A stretch of DNA of 64,000 nt from Chondrilla cf. caribensis (taxonomy: Eukaryota > Porifera > Demospongiae > Chondrillida > Chondrillidae): contig OZ026556.1 of NCBI GenBank assembly GCA_964020155.1, forward strand, positions 3,009,501-3,073,500. Reading direction: 5' to 3'. A program made the translations under genes and the position numbers. The notes under the pieces were generated by a model that was given only the letters and a program-made list of their open reading frames with translations, was not told where the DNA came from and ran no database searches. Positions 46,275-61,500 of the stretch are shown in pieces. How positions within the stretch are numbered: the stretch's first letter is position 1; every line of letters begins with the position of its first letter.

Positions 46275-48523
46275 ATGAGATCGTCTCCCGGCAGATATGC
46301 TCGTACCTTTCTACAGCTGAGTACAGTCTTTTTCTGGAGTTTAATTCACGTTAAAGTTCACCCTATGGAGGGTGTGAAGCCGTTATATTTCCAGTTGCTC
46401 GTGTCGCAAGGCAGAGAATCTGATCTTTCCGCCTATATTCCTGCTGTTGATTTAGCTTTGAGTCTGATCAACGACAACTCGAGTATTCTACCTGAATACG
46501 AGTTGAAGTACACCGACATCATTGACCCACAAGTAAGAAATGCTACTGTAACAATGTATTATTCTTAATTATTCTCGACTTATCGAGTCTGCCTTTTGGC
46601 TTTCCAGAAAGTAGTGAATAATCTATTTTCGGATAGCTCGATCTCGTCAAACACAAAATTTATGCTATCGGCTAGGAAGGGACGTTGTTTTCTTTCAGTC
46701 CTTGCTGATGTTGGAGAGATTGGATTGTATAGTTATTGTACGTCCTTACCATACACGTTAAATACCCGAATTGTATAATAGTCAGACAGTTGAATCTATT
46801 ACCGGACACCTATTAGCATATTACGAAGAAACATGAGGACGTTATAACCCTTCCAAACTGTCGTAATTTGAAAGTACGGATTTAGAAATCGAAAGACTGA
46901 ATAATAACCCGGGATCTTTCACTAGTCCACGTACAGTACGCGACGTATTATAATAGATTCTATGCTGGACGTAGTGATTCACGAATCGAAAGAAGAACTC
47001 CGGTTTAGCAACGTTAACTACAGTAACCTTGTCTTTCGACTTTGAACCCGAACATATTTAAAGGACACATGGATAGGTAGGCATGTATATGCAGGTTTTG
47101 GATACCACTCCTTTGTTACACACGATTGAGATTTTTACTTTTCCCCTATGCTTGTTTAAGAGGCGGGTAGAGTAAACCATCAATTATCGGACACCTAAAA
47201 TTGGCTGTTTCACAAAAACTGTGAAGACCGTCGACTCCCATTAAACTTTGTTTTATTCACCATTACATGTATATAGTTGCTCTCCACTCAGTAATATCCA
47301 CATAGCTTATCGCATCGTTCTGCTCGAGACAATCAAAAAAGCGTCCAAAAATAACTGATATTCAGACAGAGGGATTAGCTTGTGGACAGACTTCACTACA
47401 GAGTGGAGAAGCTACGAGGTGCCACAAGAACATCAGGGGTTAAACTCTACATGTCTACTTCAAAATGTGAAAGTTAGAGGTGGATATGTATCACTTTCAG
47501 TAAATCTGCACATGCTATCTACCCCTCTGTAAAAGATCAAATGTCAGAAGAATTTAATATACTATTTTGGGAATTTATATAGGCTGAAATTTGGTTGAAT
47601 TGTACATTGACCATGCAGTTCAATCTCTTGTAGAGTAACTGGTCAATTTCTAAACACTCCTATCCCAAGAAATACTGAGGCTATGGACTCGTAACGAGTA
47701 CCATTTTGAAGCTCCCTTTCTTTCTCTTCACGTCGTCTTTAAAATTTGCTTGAAATCATCATCCATTTCTGTCGCTCTGTAGCATGCAGTTTTGTTTGTT
47801 CCATATTTATGTTATAATTTTTGCATCTACCAAAATTTTGCAATGGATCCAGGGGTTGATTATCTAAGCAGCAATACCCTGAAATAACACTTTTAGAACA
47901 CAATATGACGTTATATTACTTGCAATAACTATGATTATTAGGTAAATTTTTCATTCAACATTGCCATTGCCATTGCACATATGAGAGGCAAGTGGCTACT
48001 TTACCAATCAGAATCATTTTCTTTTGGCTGGCAGCATGTATGATGGCATGATTGTTGTTTTACAGTGTGCAGATATACCTGGTGTTCATGGCTTCATTGA
48101 TCATGTCACCAAACGGAATGAGACAGAAGTTATCGTCATTGGAGCTGATTGTTCAGTTTCAACACAGCCAATTGCCAGCTTAACTCCAGTGTTCAACTTG
48201 ATTCAGGTAAATTATTTCAGAATGACATAATTTTATGATAATCATGTTATTGTGTGGCATGACTATGATGAGTATATACGAGGGCCTGAAATTTACTCTC
48301 TATATATAGCTTGTACTATTAGTACGTTTGAATACACTAGAAATGTAGTTATTATACAACTTATATGTATCCCTATTTAATAATGTATTTCACTTCAAAA
48401 GCCATTGGTAAGGGACTTCACAGGAACGTCCATAACATTAAATTTCAGTTGAGCAATTTCAAGGAATCATTGACATTACTGGACTCTAAAATAATAAAAG
48501 AGTGATATGATGTCTTTAAAATG

Positions 48524-48619
<96 letters not shown>

Positions 48620-51600
48620 CACACACACACACACACACACACAACACACACACATACAACACACACATACACACACATATTATTATAATATTATGTTATC
48701 AATAATTTATTATATTACTATGTATAGATTTCAGGAGTATCAACCTCACCTCGGTTGTCAGATGTCAACATTTATCCTACCTTTATAAGAGTTGTGGCAC
48801 CAGACAACAGCATTGGGATTGGAATTGCGGAACTTATGAATGTCCTCAATTGGAAGTATGTGTCAATAATCACTCAAGAAGAAGACATATTCACACTGGT
48901 AAGCTTCACCATTGCACATATGAGAATTTTAACTTACAGTATGATAATGAATTTTAGTACAGCTGTTCTTAATATATCCCTCCCCATTGCGATTCACAGA
49001 CTAGAGATGTTCTGATTGATAAACTTGATGAGAGCAATGTTGCTGAGTCAGTTGGTTTTCCTACCGGAGAAAGTCCCCAAAATGCTCTGAAAAGAGTACA
49101 GGTATAAACACTGACATGATACAGTATTAATTATTTCAGTATATACAATATGACATTGTATATCTCCATCAAAGTTGTACGTAGTTAAAATATTAATATA
49201 TTATAATAATATGATTGTCTCTTCTGAACCTTTGCAGGCCTCCCATGGGCGGGTGATATTTCTGAATTGCTATACACCATATGCCTTGGAAATCATGTGT
49301 CAGGTAACTACTTAAGTTACAATCCATGAAATACATATGAAAAGGGCATACTTTATTATTCTCAGACTTACATACTGTCTATGTATTAAGTATTAGCCAA
49401 ATCCATCATTCTGTATTACCTGTACTTATGTAATTATTAATTTTAGCTGTGATGGAGTAGTAGTGTACACTTTGTAGGGCATATGGTCAATCACTTCACA
49501 CTTATTATCTGCTATATACTATTATTGAGACTCAGGTTTATGAATTTCAGGATAAAACATTACAGATCCAATTTAAAACTAGAATGTATTATTTGGAATG
49601 GAACATCTTTCATTATCTGAATACATATGGGACTTGTCCACTGGCCTCACTATGCATGACTAGCCAAGGATGCTTTTATCATCTTAGTGCAGCACAAGAT
49701 CCTTATATCATGCCACAATCATGTCATGTCTCATGACATAATTGTATTTATACCATAAGTGATTAAGAAATCGATCAAGTAGCATTCAATGTACATTTGC
49801 ATGGCATTCTCCTATACTCTAATCTTTATCCCCAAACACTTTACCAAAGGCTTGGATCATACGGCCTGAATTGAAATCATAATATAGACTATATATTCTA
49901 ATTAGTACGCTAAATGGATGTAGCACAGCTATCAGGATAAAAGTTTTTGATTAGGAATGCAGGAAACCTATTTATTTTATCTATAAAATATCCACAATAA
50001 TCATAAATATATTCCTTGATTGTTTTTAGTGTTACACTTTATCTTTGTTCTCAAAGCAATCAAAACATCGATCTTATCAATGCTAGCCTCCCAAATATCA
50101 AGAGTTTAGTAGAAACATTTGATGGGCTGTAAAAGCATCAAAATGATCAAAGATACTATTCCAATAACACTTTATATCGGCAAATTATGTATCTCAATTA
50201 GTCCTGATGTTATTCAGAACTAGAATGTTTAATAATTCCCATATTAATATTGATAATTGCTAAATAACTAAGCACATGGAAGGAAAGCGAAAATTGGTGG
50301 CCAATAGAATCTGTAAAGGTGCTAGTGACATGTTCCGCATGCAAAACAATAGACTAAGTCTATGATTGCTTTGCCTCCAAGGCACTTTCTTTAGGTATGA
50401 CCCCACCAGATTATGCCTGGATCAGTTTTGGATGGTACTTCACTGAATTCTGGGAGGATCCATATGCAAATCGCAGCTCATATGATGCCTTCAATCATTG
50501 TACTCCCTTGGAACTTGAACGCATAGTTGATCAAATGATTCTAATAGACCAATATTCGAGACACGATAAAAAAGATTTACCCATCATTATTGGGAATCTG
50601 GTAAGCATAGTATATGTGAGTGAACACTAACAAAAGTATAACACTGATATAATAATATTATAATAAGGGATATATTATGTAAACTTAAATTTAAGTATAT
50701 AATGTGATGTAATTATATACAGACTAAATCTACATATGAACTAAAGTATAGAGAGCAGTGGAATAAAACATTTGCCAACGAATCTCATCGGGATCATTTC
50801 CAAGATAGCAAGTTCTCTTATGATGCAGTGTGGCTAGCAGCACTAGCTCTTCATAAGACTAATGAAGAACTGAAGGCATTGGAGCAACATGTCAGTTTGG
50901 ACAATTTTACCCTAGATAATACAGACATGCTGTCAGCAAGCATTTCATCTAGAATCTACAACAATGCACTGAATACCAGCTTTAATGGAGCCACTGTAAG
51001 TTTTTTGTAATTCTCTGTGGATGTTGTAATAACTTGTTAACATAAAATAATTCCAATACTTCTGAATTTAGGGCTCTATAAATCTTCTTTCTAATGGTGA
51101 TCGTGAACCTGAACTTCGGTTCTATCAGTATAGACTGCAAGGAAATAGTGAGTGATTATATCGGTCTTGCATTCTGCATCAATACGTAGTGTAACATGAA
51201 ACATGACATGCAGAATGTAAAAAATTGTGGCAATTTAAACCAATTTCTTGCAGTATACTGCACATTGCTGTTTTAGACTGCAGGCTGGAATGATAATTAT
51301 AGTTGTCATTTCTATGTAAATCATACTATATTTTATATTGCAGATAATAATTTTCATGATCTTAACAATAATACTTAAATGTTAGTTAGGAGAAATTGTT
51401 TCCCATGATATAACATTACATTGTTAATATAGAAAACTGATATTAATGTAAGATCTTAAACTTTTTATGGTACAAAGCTCTGAAGAGAATATATGTTGGA
51501 TTCATGGATGACAGACTGCAGTTAACAGTGGACCCACTATACAAAGGTACTGTATTTTCCATCTGTGGTGTACAGTTACTGTGAAAATTTTGATGTATGT

Positions 51601-54600
51601 AGGTTGAAGCTCACTTATTCTAGTATTGTATAGACCTTGCAATAAATTTTTGTCAATCCACCACTGCTTCATCCACTTTTATCTGTCATCATTCTAAGTG
51701 CTCTGATTCATTTGTACGCATAATAATGATTTCTGGGTAATCTGACAAATTCATTATAAATTACAGCAAATAGATGAAAATTTACTGTATCAAATTTTGA
51801 GAGCTACATGCAATAGTGAGCAAAACATTATCTGTAATACACATTATCCTGTGGATATATATATCCAAGTGTACATCCATACTTGTCTATTGGTTTCGAC
51901 ACCCCAGTATCCAGTTGTAATGATTTTTTGTCCATGCATGCTTAGCTTTCTATGTTATGGAAAATTATATAATTATAATAAATTATATAATTATAAAAAT
52001 AATTATTTCACCCAATTACGTCAGTTTATTTCCATCTGCGCCCTTACTCTGTAATCCTAGGTGGAGCTCCAAAAAGTCACACTCATGAGAACATCCACAC
52101 AGCACTCTTTGCTATCTACACTTTCTTGTCTGTTGTTGGTGTTGCATTTGCAATTGTGTGTCTTATCTTCAATGTGATCTTCAGAAAGAAGATGTGAGTT
52201 AATCGTCGATAATTTACTCCATGTCTTCTATAACTTTAATAATTGAACCTCCCAGTTGAGATCACGTATGCGAGAAGTGAAATGTGGAATATTTCAAGCG
52301 TAATATAGAATGAATGATAAGATGTTATGACTAGCAGCTCTCATTAGCAAGTCTCATTAGTTGCAAAATATTTTGTGATTGACAGAGACCTGTGTGGTTA
52401 AAACATTATACAAATCTATTGTTATACGTGCTATGCTCAAAGTGTACATTTGGCTCTTTTATTGTAACTATGAGCCTATGTGATAATATCACATATGTAG
52501 CCAATGAAGTGTAAATATAATCTGATATAATGAGTACTGGATTGATAGTGGTCCAATATATCCCAGAGGTTGTCTCCCAGTGTATTGGTTATACTGTACA
52601 TACATGTGTTAGTCTGTCTGTATGTCTGTCTGTCAATATATCAGTGGTAACGGCATAAATACCTCAGGGTGAGCTCCATTACTGTCAGTAGGCCCACATG
52701 TTAGTGCTTTCAGAATATCTTCATCATCACATTACGTGATGAAACCTGTGATGCTATAAAATTAAATCAACAGGACCATGCATAATGTATTTTACGGTCC
52801 CACACTTGCAGGATTGTGAAGCTCTCCAGTCCATATCTCAATATAGTGTTCATCATTGGTATCAGTATGATTTACCTCCTGGTTGTAATCCTTGGAGTAG
52901 ATGACAATTTGGTAAGTGTCAGTGTGATGAGTGGGTTCTGTCAGGCAACGGTGTGGATTGGAGTGATAGCCTTCACTTTGGTCTATGGAGTGGTGCTAGC
53001 AAAGACATTCAAGGTGTTCTACATCTTTAAGAATCTACAAGTTGCCAAACCTAACCAGAAGAAGGTGATATACATACACAAAAGAGATTTAAATACTTTT
53101 ACATTGTTAAATAGTGTACTATAAAGTTGAAACTATGCACTTAATAAGCATAATTTGTCTCAGGCTGTTTCAAGTTTAATAATACTGTACACATTTTGCA
53201 ATCAATATGGTATTGTGACGTGAAGTATGCCATATAGTATTATGTTAAGGTGAAATGATTGTTCACATTTCCTTTATAATATCAATGCTACAGGCAATTC
53301 AAGACTGGCACATGTTTCTTTTGCTGGGACTATTGCTAGCTATTGATGCAATCTTCCTGATTATTGTAACAGCTGTACCTCAAGCCATCCTGAGAGCACA
53401 ACTTGAAGAAACAGTATTAACAGTAAGTTATGCTAGAAAAACACATTATTTGATATATAAATATCTTTCCTAATGTGCAACACCATCTGATCCAACCCAT
53501 ACAAATCTGATGAGTTCATCTCATTCCTGTGCAAAGTGACATATTTGTTCGTGCTCATGAAAACACATGTTCACCAATTGAAAAACAACTAGGAATGTCA
53601 CCCAAAGTTTGTAAGCATATATAAACCATTATCTATACAGACTGGGGAACTACCAACTGAAGTGTACCAGTGTACTTCAGAAAGTGTCCAAATTTGGGCT
53701 CCAATTCTCTTGGTCTACAAAATTATCGAGATTGTGTTCAGTCTCATCTTTGCCTTTGAGACCAGAAAGATCAAAGTGAAGGAGCTCAATGACTCCAGAA
53801 TGGTCATCTTCTCAGTCTACACCATTGTGGTAGCTGGTATTGCAGTGACTCCTGTCATTGTGCTATTGGGTGAAATGGTGACTGTGAAGTATGCCATTAT
53901 AGGGATTATCTGTCTTATCTCATCAACTGTGCTATTGGGAATGAACTTCATTCCAAAGGTGAGATTGTCAAGTACACCACCCATAGTGCACGGGTTGTGA
54001 TTCAGTTAATGCTCTTGCATGTGCATAACAATATAATATAGTTGCGTGTAGGATTATAAATAACCTCCTCAATAGCAGTTGAGTGCATGTTAACATGTCA
54101 TGTATCAATATACCCCTACAATTTTGCATTATTGTCAATTATTATTGAGCAATAAAAATTAATAAACGATTGGATAGTAATAAAGAGAAATGAGTATTTT
54201 GATAAGTTTGATATCCCACAACAACTCAGAAAGTATTAATATTGAGTTCATTATGTACAGCTTAATGGTACGTAGAGGAGTCAGCAATTAGAATATTGTA
54301 TGCAAATCATAAATCATGAATGAATTAGTTTATGAAGATTGACAAAATATATTGATGATGTAATCTACATTAATTCATTCAGATGCACTATTTGCACAAG
54401 AACCCCAGTGGTGATATAAAATTGAATTTTGATACCATGACTGACAAAATGATGCGAGACAAGGTATAAAATGAGAAATCACTAGCTGATCCAGTTGTAA
54501 TGCACATAATTCTTCGATTGGTGTAGAAATCCAGCAAGCCTAGAAGTACATCTCAAGCTAAAGGGTACAGCATTGATGTAACCAAATCAGTGCAGGAGAG

Positions 54601-55231
54601 GGAATCTTCTTTCAATGTAAGACTACTTAGCTTACATTTTTGGTTTTTTTATTAATGCCGAACTGAGTCCTCTTCACACATCCTGAATATTGTTTTCAGA
54701 GTCGAAATATCTGTTTCAGTTGTGCCAAGATCAGCAAGTGGTAACCTTTTCCATAGCTAGCTCAAATGTAAATCCTTCATATTGAAATTCCTTATCCTTT
54801 TGTGTGGTGTTTAATTAGGGATCTAGTGTTACGTAGTGTTCAATTAAGGATCTAGGGTTAAATAGCTTCCTCCAAATGATGAAACAGTATCAAAGCATTG
54901 TTGAATCTCCCTGTTCAATGCATTTTCGTGAAGCAGGGTCTTTCAACAATGATCCAATAGTGTTTCCTACTCAATGAAAACAGCCGATTTCCTCCCGACA
55001 GTGTGTATATTCCTCTATCCGGGTAATGTCAACTGGCACTGCGAATTAAATATTTTGACTCTTGTATTTTCAGACGAATCCTGAGGATAAGGAGAAACCC
55101 AAAGTTTCAGACAAGAACCAAATTGAATGTGGGTTCATTTGATGCAATGTATTTTGTAATGTCATGTTCCTTCTGGTTAATAGATAATCTCTTGTGTAGT
55201 GACCACCATTGAGGGAAGTCAATCCCAATGA
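46275..55231 (+). CDS. Receptor A3: GABA-B-like class C GPCR, 18 exons
   Basis: Predicted intact receptor of about 828 residues. Exons: 46275-46532, 48066-48206, 48728-48898, 49000-49101, 49238-49303, 50382-50600, 50723-50995, 51072-51147, 51478-51546, 52061-52193, 52812-53064, 53294-53422, 53641-53958, 54383-54463, 54527-54616, 54720-54740, 55074-55128, 55200-55231. The start chosen is the ATG beside the hydrophobic signal peptide (MRSSPGRYARTF); an in-frame ATG 13 codons upstream (46236) is possible. Exon 2 is two codons shorter than in A1 (TKRNE). The helices and loop motifs are as in A1. Exon 12's end, intron 12 and exon 13 resemble B3 more than the other A genes, pointing to gene conversion. 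The tail is A-type, ending TIEGSQSQ. A 77-unit CA repeat lies in intron 2. Confidence 0.88.
48525..48678. repeat. CA microsatellite in A3 intron 2
   Basis: About 75 CA units with a few interruptions, in the middle of intron 2. A1 intron 2 lacks it, so the expansion is specific to this copy. Confidence 0.97.
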
Positions 55232-55489
55232 AGACAGTGTGATTGAAAATTGGTTGTATTTTTTGCAACGGAACAGTAATTGGTTTCTCCACTATTTAAC
55301 CTGAAATTGTGTGTGTAGGCATGTACTCTATTACCTTTCCCATGATATGTTGCAGTCTAAAATTAATGTAAATGTGTCATTCAGGAGATGCCAAATTATA
55401 TATTCAATGTGCTTTACTTCAGCTGAGTGTAGAGTTTGGCTATTCAGATCTGTCGTTATGATAGTTATTATTATTGAATAGCAAATTAC

Positions 55490-55590
55490 TTATTACTAGA
55501 GGTCTTGACCCTTCTTTATTATTGATTAACCCCCCACCCCAACGTGTCCATAATGGGTATCAGTATCAGAGTCCGGCAAACACAAGGACA
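55490..55590 (+). promoter_or_regulatory. Conserved sequence upstream of the B3 start
   Basis: Third copy of the block before B1 and B2, slightly diverged (a CCCCCCACCCC run replaces part of the GC box). Promoter role is inferred from position only. Confidence 0.3.
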
Positions 55591-58500
55591 ATGGGGCCGT
55601 CTTCAAGCAGGTGTGCTCTTCTGAGTGTACTCTTTTTCGGGACTTTGCTTGGGGTTGACGTTCACCCCATCGAGGGTGTGAAGCCGTTGTATTTTCAGTT
55701 ATTGGTGTCTCAAAGTAGTGAAGAAGATGATTCCGGCTATATCCCTGCTGTTGATTTAGCTTTGAGTCTTATCAACGACAACTCGAGTGTTCTACCTGAA
55801 TACGAGTTGAAGTACACCGACATCATTGACCCACAAGTAAGGAAGCTAGGAGTTGAGCCGTTACTGTAACAGTAACAAGATTTGGTAATATTGTAGGTAG
55901 AACCATCGATATAGGCACTTTCGGCGTGTCCGAAAATGGGGAACGTCCACGCGACGCGGACCTGTACTTTAGTATAGCGATACCAATTAGCGCCCATAAG
56001 TGTCTATAAAATTTATTGCGGACCCGCAGATACGAAGATAGCTACCTCAAGTGCGGACGTATATGGTATTACAGTAACAAACTTATACAACGATTGCGAT
56101 TATTGTTAAAAACGTGACGTGGCGCTTAACCGTATCCAAAAACCTTTCAAAATGATTTACATAACTCAACCAAAACGTTTAATCTTTGCCATAGCGTTTC
56201 AGGTCCAAACTAGAACGTTTCAATCTAGAACAAGCGCTATGTACGCTTTCAAACACTTGTTAACGATTTAAGTACCTTTGACGATCCATCCGACAAGACT
56301 GAAATTTTCAACTCTTTGTTTAAAGACATTCTAAATCAACACACCCCCCTCAAAAGATCACGGCCTAGGAAACATAGGGCAGGGGTTAATCATGAGCTAA
56401 GGTCGGGGTTATGTCTGCTAGTAGTGAAGATTTCGTTGGGCTAACTCAATTATTATAAAAGAAGTTAGCGATGAATTCCATTTTCCTACTGTCCGAAAAC
56501 TGATACATGACATCCAATATCCAATCTTAAAAGCAAGTGAAGTAGTTATCTGACACTGGCTTGGAGCAACATTGGGTTAATGGTCCCTTGGGAATAATGT
56601 GGTAGATTTGCAAAATGAGGTATATATAAGGAATTTGCCTGGAGTATTTCAAATATTAGTGATATGAACCTCTTCCTTGGCTGAAAATATGATTATACTT
56701 TCGCTATGGAAATGCTCTAATAAATAAATGAATATTCCTATTTTCAAAGGCTTCAGAAGTAGATCCCATAATATTTCCTGTGGAGTAGCTCACTCCTCTC
56801 AAGTCAAAGGACATGCATATCCATTCTAGAGTTTAATTCCAGTTACAGATACGAGACTGGGATGCCATAGGACTTTTAATGGTATAGGATTCAAGTTAAC
56901 ATGGTTCATGCTAATGATACTCAATGTCATAGGATTGTGAAAAGATATTTATATCTTAATATAATAAAAATATTAGTTAAGGTGTATATGTAATGTAATA
57001 ATAATAATAACAATTGTATATTATGCGTCATGCAATGTTTAATAGTGTGCAGCTGCACCTGGTGTGACTGACTTTATTGATCATGTCACCAATCCCAACC
57101 GCAATGAGACTGAAGTTATTGTCATTGGACCCGACTGCTCAATTTCAACACAGCCAATTGCCATCTTGACTCCAGTGTTCAACTTAGTCCAGGTAAGTTA
57201 ATATTAATAGTAATGTGGTATATATTACTTTTCACTGTATTACTTATATAATTAATAGTATATGAAAGCCTAGCTCCTCCGTGATTGAATTTGAAAGCTA
57301 TTCTCTTGTGCACACAGTGTAGTCTAATATTCAGCTGCATAAATAAAGCTTTTTAGCTCAGCTATTGGTAATGGAGGGTAATCTGAGCATCACTCCTTGT
57401 AATCATCAATTACCTCCAACTTATTATCATTTTGTCAATGATATTCTAATCCTTGTGGCATGATTATCATAGATTTCACCAGTGTCAACCTCTCCTCGAT
57501 TATCGGATAGTAAGACTTATCCCACTTTCCTGAGAGTAGTTGCACCTGACAACAGCATTGGGATTGGAATAGTGGCCCTAATGAAACACCTCAATTGGAA
57601 GTATATTTCAATAATCACACAAGAAGAAGACATATTCACACTGGTAAGCTTCATCATTGAACTATATATGATGTGCCAATCAGAAAGTAGTTTTCTAAAG
57701 CAGTCTTTTTTCATAATATTGTCAGACTAGAGAAGTCTTGATAGATCAACTTGATAAGAGCAGTATTGCTGAGTCAGTTGGATTTCCAACTGATGAAAGT
57801 CCTCAAAATGCTCTGCTAAGTGTCCAGGTATGAACTATGACATTGTATTATGCATCAGTCAGTTTCAAAATATTACAGGTAACATTTTACAGACTGTCGG
57901 GTAAAAGTTTACATATCCCCATTCTGAACCTTTCACAGGCCTCCCATGGACGGGTGATATTTCTAAACTGCTATTCATCATATGCTTTGGAAATTATGTG
58001 CCAGGTTAGAAAAAAGTGCAGAATTATAATATGCATGTAATAGTCGCAGTACGTTTATGTAGGAGTATTTTCAGACCTGAGGTCAGTAAATTCATTAATT
58101 GTTAGTAAACATGCTGTAATTGGTTTATCTTCCCAAATAAATTTCAGATAGCTTTAATGGGAAAAGAATCAACACTAATTCTAGCTATTAAAACTCTTCA
58201 CTATAGTGACATCAGATACAATTTCATTTAGAAAAAGGTTAGGATGTAATAATTTACCAGAGGTGTGCAGCATCATGTTCATTAAAAGTTGTTTTCAACA
58301 CTTTGCGGAAAGTGCACAGCACAGTAAATTATATATTGCATGTTACTGGTATCCTTTGATGTATGGCTTCATCATGAGATAAATACTTATTACCTGATGA
58401 CGTCGTATATACATCAAAGATGTCACCTACATCATTGCATATCTTTATTGATTTCATTGATTATTTGAACCTGCTGGTAGATAGATATATATTGAATAAC

Positions 58501-61500
58501 AGTTACTGTCAAATTCACTGAACATCTGACAAATATTATATCTTGTTCCTAAAACATGGCCAATCCTAACTAAAGTTTTTATCTTTCTCACAACACTGAC
58601 AGTAAATTTCAAAGTACATGTGCAGCTATGGATTATTGCATGTTTCTTTTTAAGGCACTCTCTCTAGGTATGACATCACCAGATTATGCCTGGATCAGTT
58701 TTGGATGGTACTTTGACACATTCTGGGAGGATCCATATGCAAATCGTAGCTCTTATGATGTTTTCAATTGTACACCCTCGGAGCTTGAGCGCATAGTTGA
58801 TCAAATGATCCTAATTGATCAATATTCAAGACAAGATGATAGAGATTCATCCATCATAATTGGAGACCTGGTAAGCATGGTATCTGTAATATGGCAAATA
58901 CTTTATTTGTAACTGCAGACTGACGACACTGCCTCTTATCTTCAAATGGACCACCTGAAGTATAAAGTACTATAATGCATACTTTATCCCCATATATACC
59001 TACAGACTGATGCAACATATGAGCAGAGGTATAGAGAGCAGTGGAATAAAACATTTGCTAATGACCCTCGAACTCATCCAGATCAGTTACAAGATGGCAA
59101 GTTTTCTTATGATGCAGTGTGGCTAGCAGCACTAACGCTTCATGAAACTCATGAAGAACTGAAGACTTTGGAGCAACATGTCAGTTTGGACAATTTCACT
59201 CTCAAAAGGACAGACACATTGTCAGTAAACATCTCATCTAGAATCTACAACAATGCATTGACTACACGCTTTCATGGAGCTACTGTAAGTCACAGTTTTC
59301 GATGCATAACATATTAAAGTTAAATTAGTGCCATTTTTATTAATTGTAGGGTTTTGTAAGTCTTCTCTCTAATGGTGATCGTGAACCTGAACTTAGGTTT
59401 TATCAGTATAGACCTCAAGGAAATAGTAAGTGTATATTATTATACCAGTGTTCTATGAATTAGGCTTATCATAGTGTGATAAACTTTGTATGTAGGAAAG
59501 ATGGGTATCACTTTGATCCGTCAGATATTCTGTTATAAATTGATCACTATTACTCCATTACCTGTGTAGAATTATCAAGCACAGATGTATTACATTATTT
59601 CAGCATTAAATAACATATTTGGTGCAAATTATGCTATATAAATGCAAAATTATTATTTAATCTCCTTCATTAAAATGCAATCATTACCTTCCTCTAAAAT
59701 CTTGCATTGTTTACAGCTCTAGAGAGAATATATGTGGGGTTCATGGATGACAGACTACAGTTGACAGTAGACCCTTCATATCAAGGTAATTTGCCATCTG
59801 TGGTTTAATGTGATCCATGGACATTATCGTTCACTGTTGGACCTCAACTTTCGTTTCTTTCCTGAATTATAAGATAATGAACATTATGAACATTATTTGT
59901 GAACATTATTTCCCTTTTGCCGAAAATGCACTCCAGTTTCAAGCCATGGCCGTATCCTTGATCTGTACCTAAACGTTATCATTAGTTGTATAATATGCTA
60001 TCAGAATACAGTAGATTTTTTCATTTTTTGCACTCCCAGGTGGAACTCCGAGAAGTCACATACATGAGACCATCCACACAGAACTTTTTGTTATCTACAC
60101 TGCTCTGTCAGTTGTTGGTGTTGTGTTTGCAATTATGTGCCTTGTATTCAATCTGGTCTTCAGGAATAAGATGTGAGCTAGTTGTGTAATGAATTGTCAA
60201 GTTACTTTATGTCTGCCATATTATTACGAATACATAAAGAGACATTAAGTATATGCATAAAATAGCCACGACAACTGGTAATACCAGACTAAATGCTGCT
60301 GAATTTACTAAGTATAGTATTTTAAACTGTGTTCACAAGGATTCATCATACTCACTTAATTTTGAATCCTATATGACTCTGAGAGTTTCAAAAAATAATG
60401 TCATTCAGTATCACAGAGGTATGTGATACATTGTTTATGTGTATGTATTGGAAAATTGAAATACATATCTTGTGATTTCTTGCACACTTGCAGGGTTGTC
60501 AAGCTCTCCAGTCCATATCTCAATACATTGTTCATCATTGGTATTAGTATGATCTACCTCCTGGTTGTAATCCTCGGAGTAGATGACAATTTGGTAAGTG
60601 TCAGCGTGATGAGTGGGTTCTGTCAGGCAACAGTGTGGATTGGAGTGATAGCCTTTACTTTGGTCTATGGAGTGGTACTAGCAAAGACATTCAAGGTGTT
60701 CTACATCTTTAAGAATCTTCAAATTGCCAAACCTGAGCAGAAAAAGGTGTGTATAACTTCTTATGAATTTGAGTAAATGCGTACTATAATTTATTATATA
60801 AACTACTTGATTTGATGTTCAGCAGGGTACATGCATAATACTATGAAACTTAGATCTGCACTGCTGACACCTACGTATTTAATCACTATTAATTTAAATT
60901 TACAATTTATCACTCAATAATTTGCCATTAATTGGAAAAAAATTCTGTTGTCTAAGGGCCATTGTGGCTTGTAAAGACCAGTGATTATTATTATTATTAT
61001 TATAAATTGTCATTGATTCAGAAAAACAGTCGAGAAGGTTTTCACATCAGGAAGTGTTTTCACATGACAGATTTGTACACACTTCCCCCTTCGAACTTCT
61101 AACTAGACATGCTACATGTGCACTTAAAGCAGTGTAGAATTATGCCATATACGAGTGGATGTCTGGATATGGCTCAATGATATCTGATTTCGGAAATGAT
61201 TAATGGTACTATTGACACATTTGCTTATTAAGTGGACAAATCAATCCACACACACACACACACATGAATACATGCATACCTAATACACCTACACACATGA
61301 ATACACACATTTGTCTAAGTTAACATACAGTTTTCCGAGATTATCAAATCAGATGATAACACACCATTTGGTATTGTCTGAGACTTTATTTAGTATTAAT
61401 ATTTGTCATTAAAATTCTCAAGAGTAAAAGAAATCTATAATAGTATATTTGTTAGGTACAAAGGATTAATGAATATCAAATACGAATATTATTTTGCTTT

